From contig NZ_FCON02000026.1 of NCBI RefSeq assembly GCF_001544535.1, positions 19,216 to 83,215 of the forward strand: a DNA stretch of 64,000 bases. The letters run 5' to 3'. Source of the DNA: Caballeronia choica (GTDB lineage Bacteria > Pseudomonadota > Gammaproteobacteria > Burkholderiales > Burkholderiaceae). A program made the position numbers and the translations under genes. This document shows, piece after piece, positions 58,209-64,000 of this stretch; position 1 is the first letter of the stretch, and each line of letters starts with the position of its first letter. Below the pieces are notes generated by a model. It did no database searches. It worked only from the letters and a program-made list of their open reading frames with translations, and was not told the DNA's origin.

Positions 58209-60086
58209 GTGACCACAGACTCCAATAAAAGTAGCATTGCTGCGCTGACGCTCGCTGCCATTGGAATTGTATACGGCGACATTGGAACCAGTCCGCTTTA
58301 CACCATGAAGGAGGTATTCGCGAAGCATCACGGTCTTTCGCCTGTCCCTGTCAATGTGCTGGGGGTGGTCTCGCTGATTTTGTGGGGCCTCATAATCGTG
58401 ATTTCGCTCAAGTACGTAACTCTTGTTTTGCGGGCGGACAACCGAGGTGAAGGCGGGATTATGGCGATGACCGCGTTAGCGCTATCGTCGGTCACTCAGA
58501 AATCCCGCTGGTACTATCCGGTGATGCTGCTTGGCATGGTCGGCGCGGGGCTGTTTTTCGGCGACGGCGTGATTACGCCAGCCATTTCAGTCTTGTCGGC
58601 CATTGAAGGGTTGGAAGTGGCCGCGCCTGGTCTTAAGCCGTATGTTATCCCTGTGACGTTGGCCGTTCTGGTTGCACTATACTTGGTGCAGCGCAGGGGC
58701 ACAGCCGGTATCGGAAAATGGTTCGGCCCGATTGTCCTGGTCTGGTTCATTACGCTTGCTGCGATGGGCATCGCTAATATCGCTAAGAACCCGGTCATTC
58801 TGATTGCCTTCAATCCGCTCCACGCCCTCGGCTTCCTCATTCACAACGGGTGGTTCGCCTTCGTCGCCCTCGGTGCGGTTGTCCTGGCGCTCACCGGTGC
58901 CGAAGCGCTGTATGCTGATATGGGCCATTTTGGCAAGAAGACAGTTCGCCTGGCCTGGTTCTCTATCGTCGCTCCCGCGCTGGCACTCAATTACCTCGGG
59001 CAAGGCGCCTTGTTGTTATCGAACCCGGCGGCGGTTTCAAATCCTTTTTTTCTGCAACTTGGCCCTTGGAGCGTCTATCCGCTCGTAGTGCTCTCGACGA
59101 TGGCGACTGTTATCGCATCGCAGGCGACAATCTCGGGTGCATTTTCAGTGACTCAGCAAGCTATTGCCCTGGGCTTCCTGCCCCGTATGCGCATCCGCCA
59201 GACCTCTGAAAGCCAAAAGGGGCAAATCTACATCCCACTCGTCAATTGGCTACAGCTCGCGGCTGTCATTTTGGCCGTCGTGGGATTCGGCTCGTCTTCC
59301 AATTTGGCCTCGGCCTATGGCATTGCTGCGACCGCTACCATGTTGACAACGACGCTGCTCACGTTCTTCGTTGTTCGCTTCGGCTGGAAGTTCGCGTTGT
59401 TGCTGTCGGTCGCAGCGACCGGATTCTTTTTGATGATCGACGTAGCTTTGTTCTCTTCCACGAGTTTGAAAATCATTAGCGGCGGCTGGTTTACGCTGAC
59501 AATCAGTGCGCTAATGGTCATGCTCATGCTGACGTGGCGAAGGGGGCGCGAACTGGTTTTCCAAAGCCTCCAACGCCAACTCATCCCTCTCGACGACTTC
59601 CTCCAGTCGCTATTCATCAATCCACCGCTACGCGTCCCTGGCACAGCCGTCTTTTTCCGTGCTGAAGGTGACGGCGTTCCGCATGCGCTGCTGCATAACC
59701 TGTTGCATAACCAGGTGCTGCATGAACGAACGATATTTTTGACTGTGTTCGCTACCGACATCCCCAGGATTCCGGATAGGGAACGCATCAAGGTGGTCCC
59801 GCTTGGACACAACTGCTATCAAGTCAACGTCTTCTATGGATTCTCGGATGAGCGCGACATACCGAACGCTTTGCAAAAAGGTCGGCACGCAGGACTCTCG
59901 ATTGACCCGATGCAAACCTCCTTCTTTATCGCCCGCCAGACAGTCCTCGCCACGCCGAAAGCCGGCATGGCGCTATGGCGGGAGGCCTTGTATGCTGCGA
60001 TGTCTCGCAACGCCCGCGACGCGGCTGATTACTTCAAGATTCCTCCCAATCGGGTCATCGAACTGGGAGCGCAGGTAGAGATTTGA
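58209..60086 (+). CDS. kup: Kup-type low-affinity potassium uptake transporter
   Basis: A 625-residue K+ transporter of the KUP/HAK/KT family. It starts at GTG 58209 (MTTDSNKSSIAALTLAAIGI). The family hallmark GIVYGDIGTSPLYTMKEVF follows at residues about 19-37, then GEGGIMAMTALAL and FFGDGVITPAISVLSAIEG. About 12 membrane helices occupy residues 1-430; the C-terminal 195 residues are the cytoplasmic part. It imports K+ with protons. It stands alone, with no partner gene in the same direction. Confidence 0.95.
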   Translation: MTTDSNKSSIAALTLAAIGIVYGDIGTSPLYTMKEVFAKHHGLSPVPVNVLGVVSLILWGLIIVISLKYVTLVLRADNRGEGGIMAMTALALSSVTQKSRWYYPVMLLGMVGAGLFFGDGVITPAISVLSAIEGLEVAAPGLKPYVIPVTLAVLVALYLVQRRGTAGIGKWFGPIVLVWFITLAAMGIANIAKNPVILIAFNPLHALGFLIHNGWFAFVALGAVVLALTGAEALYADMGHFGKKTVRLAWFSIVAPALALNYLGQGALLLSNPAAVSNPFFLQLGPWSVYPLVVLSTMATVIASQATISGAFSVTQQAIALGFLPRMRIRQTSESQKGQIYIPLVNWLQLAAVILAVVGFGSSSNLASAYGIAATATMLTTTLLTFFVVRFGWKFALLLSVAATGFFLMIDVALFSSTSLKIISGGWFTLTISALMVMLMLTWRRGRELVFQSLQRQLIPLDDFLQSLFINPPLRVPGTAVFFRAEGDGVPHALLHNLLHNQVLHERTIFLTVFATDIPRIPDRERIKVVPLGHNCYQVNVFYGFSDERDIPNALQKGRHAGLSIDPMQTSFFIARQTVLATPKAGMALWREALYAAMSRNARDAADYFKIPPNRVIELGAQVEI

Positions 60087-60235
60087 AGGGGTATTTTAGA
60101 CTCGAACCAAGGGTGCCGGCTCCGTCCTTGGCAGCATCACGTCGTATCCGCGTAGAAGTCCGCGATTGGTGTCGCAAGCGAATTGGCGTTCATGAGCAAC
60201 TGAGGGGACCGACGCAAGCTCCGCTGAATCGAAGT

Positions 60236-60598
60236 CTATGGTCGCCCGGCTCTTTCGGCCGCGGCTTGGCAAACGCGATCGATCACCTGCTGCAATTGTT
60301 CGATCGAATATGGCTTGGGCAGCGATTCGTGAATATAGCGAGTATCGCTGATGACCGGCGGCTCGCAGCCGGACACGAATACAATTGCACCCTCGTACCG
60401 CATCTCGACAAGCTTGCTTGCAAGCTCGATTCCCGACATGCCCGTCAATGTGATGTCCGTGAGGACGGCGTCGAAGCGCTCGTCTGCGAACGCCTGAAGC
60501 GCGTCTTCGGCCGACGCCGCTTGAACCACAACATGTCCGGGCGTCGACAGAATGTCGCAGGTCGCTTCGCGTGCCGCTGGATCGTCGTCGACCAGCAA
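60236..60598 (-). CDS. Single-domain response regulator receiver protein
   Basis: A 120-residue receiver domain: acidic pocket D4-D6 (MLVDDDP), phosphoacceptor D48 (VLTDITLTGMSG), S76 and K95-P96 (LPKPYS). It starts with a rare TTG at 60598, and an in-frame TAG lies four codons upstream, so either this is the real start or the gene is a cut-off piece of a hybrid kinase. No histidine kinase gene is adjacent. The domain would relay phosphate to an unknown partner. Confidence 0.75.
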   Translation of the reverse strand: MLVDDDPAAREATCDILSTPGHVVVQAASAEDALQAFADERFDAVLTDITLTGMSGIELASKLVEMRYEGAIVFVSGCEPPVISDTRYIHESLPKPYSIEQLQQVIDRVCQAAAERAGRP

Positions 60599-61091
60599 TA
60601 GCCGGTACCTGTGCTACGGCTTTGCTGCTTCGCCCGCTTTTACATCAAGCGTCGATACGATCGGCCGCGTATCTGCGACGTCAGGAGCATCGTTCGATAC
60701 TCCGAGCATGTTTTCCCTTTTTTGCGACCTTCATTTTCTGTGCGCCTCGGTTTCTTCAAGGTGACGGACCGGATCGCCACGAGGCTGCGCGACAACGTAT
60801 CGGATGCGGGGATCGTCGCCATCGCAGTCTTCGGCGCCGGGGATCGATGCCAAGTAAGCTTAGGCCGCCCGAGAGCGGGCATTTGAATCTACGCTAGAAA
60901 GCGGAGCTTTTCCGAGGACATGTCGGCGGGCCAATTTTCCCAGATCAACCGCTTTTGTGGAATCACCCTTTCTCCAATCCGACATTCGAAAACCGCGCCC
61001 AAAGATCGACCAATGAGCGCAGGCTCGCGCTCTCGCTCACTCAAGCACCTTCGCTAGGTTTCCCGGGTGCGGCGGAAGTCCCGACGCCTAC
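60599..61091. other. Gap between receiver protein and MOSC gene
   Basis: About 490 bases with no recognised gene. A few short open frames lack domain motifs; a weak GCCCG/CGGGC hairpin lies at 60867-60880. Confidence 0.45.
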
Positions 61092-61889
61092 TTAGTCTGC
61101 TGTCGGCTCTAATCCGTCGTCGCTCACAAGTTCGATCGCATCGTGCGGTGAAATCGGTCCGCCCTTTACCACCTCTGCGTATACGCCGAGGTCGCCATGC
61201 ACGACGTACTCCCGGATAGCAAGCGGAAGATTTAGACCGCGCTCGCCGGTCGCCGGGTCGACACTCGTTGCTGCACACCGCTTCGTGCGTCGAACGATCT
61301 TCAACCTCGCGTCTCCAATTACAAGTTCTCGGCCCAGCCACTCCAGCTCGCTCCACGCGGGTGCGCCTTCGAAATAGACATTCGCACGAAAGCGGATTGG
61401 ATCGAGCTCCATACCAACTCGCTCGCCAAGGTCACGTACCGTTGCGAGGTTGATCAACGAGATGCTTCGCATTAGCGCGACCGAGTGGACACTGACGTCC
61501 GTGAATTGATGGCCGGGCGCATGTACGACCTTCGGCTCTCCAGGAAACGGCGTCGCCAGAAAGTCGCGCATGAACGCGGCAACACTTTCTCGACCAGCGT
61601 CAGAAGAGAGGTCATAGCGATCGGTTGCATCGCCATGCCGCACTTCGAGCTCGCCTGAGTCTTCGAAATAGCGCGTCTTCAGTTTCGCCAAGCGCTCGTA
61701 CTTCGCGAGCATCAAGAATTTGGTTTTCGGCTCCGGCGTCGGTTGCTGTGGGTCGAACATGAAGGAGCCGTCTGTGATAGCAAAGGCTCTATCGAGAGGA
61801 AAACCGTGGGCGGCGATCAATTCTACGCTCGGCAGGCGCTCTGCCGAAAGGCCCTTGACAGGATACCGATTGAGCGAATGGACAAACAT
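61092..61889 (-). CDS. MOSC-domain protein
   Basis: A 265-residue protein with an N-terminal MOSC_N beta-barrel (MFVHSLNRYPVKGLSAERLP) and a C-terminal MOSC domain (DLGERVGMELDPIRFRANVY, RRTKRCAATSVDPATGERG). The Cys in the KRCAATSVDP loop is the conserved one thought to bind the molybdenum cofactor in mARC/YcbX-type enzymes that reduce N-hydroxylated compounds. It lacks the ferredoxin domain of YcbX, so it would need a separate electron donor. Stands alone. Confidence 0.85.
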   Translation of the reverse strand: MFVHSLNRYPVKGLSAERLPSVELIAAHGFPLDRAFAITDGSFMFDPQQPTPEPKTKFLMLAKYERLAKLKTRYFEDSGELEVRHGDATDRYDLSSDAGRESVAAFMRDFLATPFPGEPKVVHAPGHQFTDVSVHSVALMRSISLINLATVRDLGERVGMELDPIRFRANVYFEGAPAWSELEWLGRELVIGDARLKIVRRTKRCAATSVDPATGERGLNLPLAIREYVVHGDLGVYAEVVKGGPISPHDAIELVSDDGLEPTAD

Positions 61890-62857
61890 TACTACCTCCG
61901 CGACCCGATTTGCGCAGGGAAATCCTTGTTAGCGGGCTAACGCCGGTCAAGTCCGGGAATCCAAGACCTTCGTAGCTTTGAGATCTACCGATCCCGCGTA
62001 GTGAATACCGCTTCGGTCAACGAGTCTAGGGACCGGTGCGCCTTTTTGAAGGATTTGTATAAAGGCTCTCGATCCCGCTGATCTCACGACCAACCAACAA
62101 TATCGCGCCTGACAGCCAATCTTGGTCAAAAGGCCGAGGGAGGTATTGCGCTCGACGGCCATCAGAGAGGATCGACTCCTTCGTCGGTTGTGAATACTTT
62201 TCGCGGAAAGTCGACAAGACGCTCACCCAGGGGCGCAAGCGTAGTGTAATTGCCGGACATTGTGCGCGCAGTGACCGGCCAATGTGGATCGAGAAATGTA
62301 ATCTACCACGGCTTAGCAGTGGGACCAATCAATGGCATGCAACTGCACTGACCTATGCCAGCCTCACGCCCGCTTGTACATCGAACTTTGCGCGCGTAGC
62401 GTGCGGTTCCGCCGTCGCGTCCTCGCAAACGCGGAATTCGGCAAGGTCGGCAAGCCCAGCGCGTTCGGCCAGAACACACATCATGTCGAGTCGGGGCGCG
62501 TGGCACTCGGCCACGGGTCGCCTCCTGGATCTCTATCGGGTGGCGAGCGGAACGCTCGCTCTCGGAATAATTCGTGACCGTGCAGCATTTTCCCTCCGGG
62601 GCGGAGCGACAGATCAGGCATGACTGGTCTTGTAGTCGTAAACACCCCGGCCACTCTACGCGTACGCAGCAGGTCGACCGCTCGAGCAACGCGGCCGGCG
62701 AACTGTTCATGACGCCGCCAGATTGCCTTACACGTATCCCGTCGCCATAGTCCACCGGCCCAATTGCCGGTTCGTGCTTGTCAAGACTCTAACGTGGGCG
62801 ATCGGCGATCCATTTTTGCGCGACATCTCGGCTCACGCCAGGCCCGCGTGTCACTCG
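61890..62857. other. Long stretch without a recognisable gene
   Basis: About 970 bases between the MOSC gene and the citrate synthase scrap. Open frames on both strands are short and carry no domain motifs or ribosome binding sites. Given the decayed gene fragments on one side, it may be old remains of inserted DNA. Confidence 0.45.
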
Positions 62858-63208
62858 TCACCGGGAAGCCACAGCCCGTTGAGCGTTCCCGATAAACAAC
62901 TGGCGCGGCCGGCCGATCTTCTGTTCCGGGTCGGCAATCATCTCGTTCCACTGCGCGATCCAGCCGACTGTGCGCGCCATCGCGAAGATGCACCTGAACA
63001 TCGACGTCGGGATGCCCAGAGCGCGCTGCACGATACCCGAGTAGAAGTCGACGTTCGGGTACAGCTTGCGCGATACGAAGTATTCGTCTTCCAGCGCGAT
63101 CTTTTCCAGTTCCATCGCGAGCTTGAAGAGCGGGTCGTCGTGCAGGCCGAGTTCTTCAAGCACTTCGTGACACGTTTCGCGCATCAGCTTCGCGCGCGGA
63201 TCGCCAAA
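62858..63208 (-). pseudogene. gltA: C-terminal fragment of citrate synthase (gltA)
   Basis: The 117 codons begin [20 protein letters not shown] and end [20 protein letters not shown]...; this is the C-terminal quarter of citrate synthase, including the segment with [15 protein letters not shown]. There is no start and the catalytic His regions further upstream are missing. The first codon directly follows the TAG of the porin gene (63209-63211), so the fragment was joined by a rearrangement. It cannot be a working enzyme. Confidence 0.85.
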
Positions 63209-64000
63209 CTAGAACTTGTGGCGGATCCCTACCACGGCGGCCACTTGCGTCTCGGTGGTCGACGGAGCGCCGATCGCTTCGATCCATGCGTGCAGGTGCT
63301 GCGACGTCTTTTGATAAAAGCCGTTCAAATAGATGTCCGTCCGTTTCGAAAGGAAGTACTGTACGCCCGCGCTGGCCTGCCAATAGTTGCCCGAGCCCGA
63401 TCCCTGAGTTACGTGGGTATACGTCTCGCCGATCGCCGCCTGCAATGCTGGCGTGAACTTGTAGCGAAGGCTGGCTTCACCATTTTCAAAGCGTACCGAT
63501 CCGGTGCCTCCCCCGCTGCCAGTCGCGCCCGAGAACAGCGAGCCGCGGGCCGGATTGCCAAAGAGCGCCCCGGTATACAACAGGCCAATCGTCGCTGCGC
63601 CGAAGGCGTAGGTGCCGCCCGCGCCCCACTGCTGAACGGTCTCGGCGCTGGCCAGGGCGGGCATCGTGGAGGCACTATAGAAGTTGTCCGACGGAATGGC
63701 GCCCACTGTGTCGCCCTTGAACGCCGGATTGGCCAAACGCACATAGGCTGCACCCAGGGAAATGGGCCCGTTCACGTATCCCGCACCGAAGCTGTAGGCG
63801 CGGTTGACAGCGAAGTTTCCTGAGTTCGAGAAAGCGTACATCGCCTCCGCCTGAAAACCCGCATAGCTTAGCGTCGTGTACTTCACCGCGTTATCGACGC
63901 GATATGTATTGTTGATGTTGTCATTATCGAGCGGGTGCGTCGCGTAGGCCGTGAGCGCCGTGCTGCCGCCAACCTGCAGCGGCGCGACAAAAACCTGCAG
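63209..64000 (-). CDS. Outer-membrane porin, Gram-negative trimeric type (partial, N-terminus outside)
   Basis: The visible 263 residues form the C-terminal part of a beta-barrel porin common in Burkholderiales (OmpC-like). Alternating strands such as YTTLSYAGFQAEAMYAF and NYWQASAGVQYFLSKRTDIY are typical, and the protein ends IRHKF with the C-terminal Phe needed for BAM recognition. It should form a general diffusion pore in the outer membrane. The start and signal peptide lie beyond the window edge. The gltA fragment starts directly after its stop. Confidence 0.88.
   Translation of the reverse strand: MQVFVAPLQVGGSTALTAYATHPLDNDNINNTYRVDNAVKYTTLSYAGFQAEAMYAFSNSGNFAVNRAYSFGAGYVNGPISLGAAYVRLANPAFKGDTVGAIPSDNFYSASTMPALASAETVQQWGAGGTYAFGAATIGLLYTGALFGNPARGSLFSGATGSGGGTGSVRFENGEASLRYKFTPALQAAIGETYTHVTQGSGSGNYWQASAGVQYFLSKRTDIYLNGFYQKTSQHLHAWIEAIGAPSTTETQVAAVVGIRHKF

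Noticed and set aside
62303-62755. Minus-strand open frame of 150 codons before the citrate synthase scrap
   Set aside because: Cys/Arg-rich translation without family features, typical of non-coding high-GC sequence.

Overview
The window is high-GC DNA that looks like a Burkholderiales chromosome (Paraburkholderia/Caballeronia/Burkholderia type). Evidence: protein families such as the GcvA-like LysR regulator, a trimeric porin ending in Phe and a Kup transporter, a preference for G/C in third codon positions, and compact operons. I assign this from protein and gene-order familiarity only; no rRNA or other marker gene is present. No tRNA, rRNA or CRISPR array was seen.

Layout. (1) 1-9.4 kb: a polyamine-type ABC importer (end of the binding protein, two permeases, ATPase) interleaved with oxidative enzymes (GMC alcohol oxidase/dehydrogenase, aldehyde dehydrogenase, PuuB/DadA-like FAD oxidase, HAD hydrolase) and a divergent LysR regulator. 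It is probably an uptake-plus-oxidation module for an amino or amino-alcohol compound. (2) 9.4-18.5 kb: an AraC relic, then one minus-strand run holding two complete ribose-type sugar ABC importers, with a divergent LacI repressor. The divergent promoter carries a perfect tandem LacI-type operator and a 13-codon leader ORF coupled to the first gene. (3) 18.5-21.7 kb: a decayed glycogen locus: a glgX scrap, an intact phosphoglucomutase, and a glgC pseudogene cut off exactly at a 172-bp inverted-repeat element with GGGG ends.

(4) 22-52.7 kb: the main feature, a complete extracellular contractile injection system (eCIS, Afp/PVC/tailocin-like) on the minus strand. In transcription order it holds sheath, tube, zinc-ribbon hub chaperone, a small eCIS protein, a DUF4255 cap, an AAA+ ATPase, a small protein, a DUF4157-OmpA fusion, a tube-initiator-like protein, a LysM protein, a gpD-like hub, a gpV-like spike, a PAAR-like tip, gp25, two gpJ-like baseplate proteins, a gpI-like protein, a DUF6519/beta-helix/malectin-like putative fibre, a 1631-residue DUF4157 toxin and a 311-residue putative immunity protein. 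Many adjacent genes are joined by ATGA overlaps. The toxin ends in a D...ExK nuclease-like signature. Upstream lies a sigma-54-dependent activator gene (GAFTGA motif). A -24/-12 promoter precedes the sheath gene, and repeated GTGTCAC/GTGACAC sites sit 100-210 bp upstream, so the whole system looks like a sigma-54 regulon of one operon with its own activator.

(5) 52.7-58.2 kb: a long, gene-poor stretch, then an MHS-type MFS transporter, a PA5396-like M19 dipeptidase lacking part of the canonical metal site, a decayed DUF5943 partner, a PAS-LuxR regulator and a LuxR relic. Paired ACCTAGGTAATT repeats precede the transporter. (6) 58.2-64 kb: Kup potassium transporter, a lone receiver domain, a MOSC protein, a C-terminal citrate synthase fragment fused directly behind the stop of a porin gene, and the porin itself running off the window edge. 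The many gene scraps suggest repeated insertion and decay around the eCIS island.
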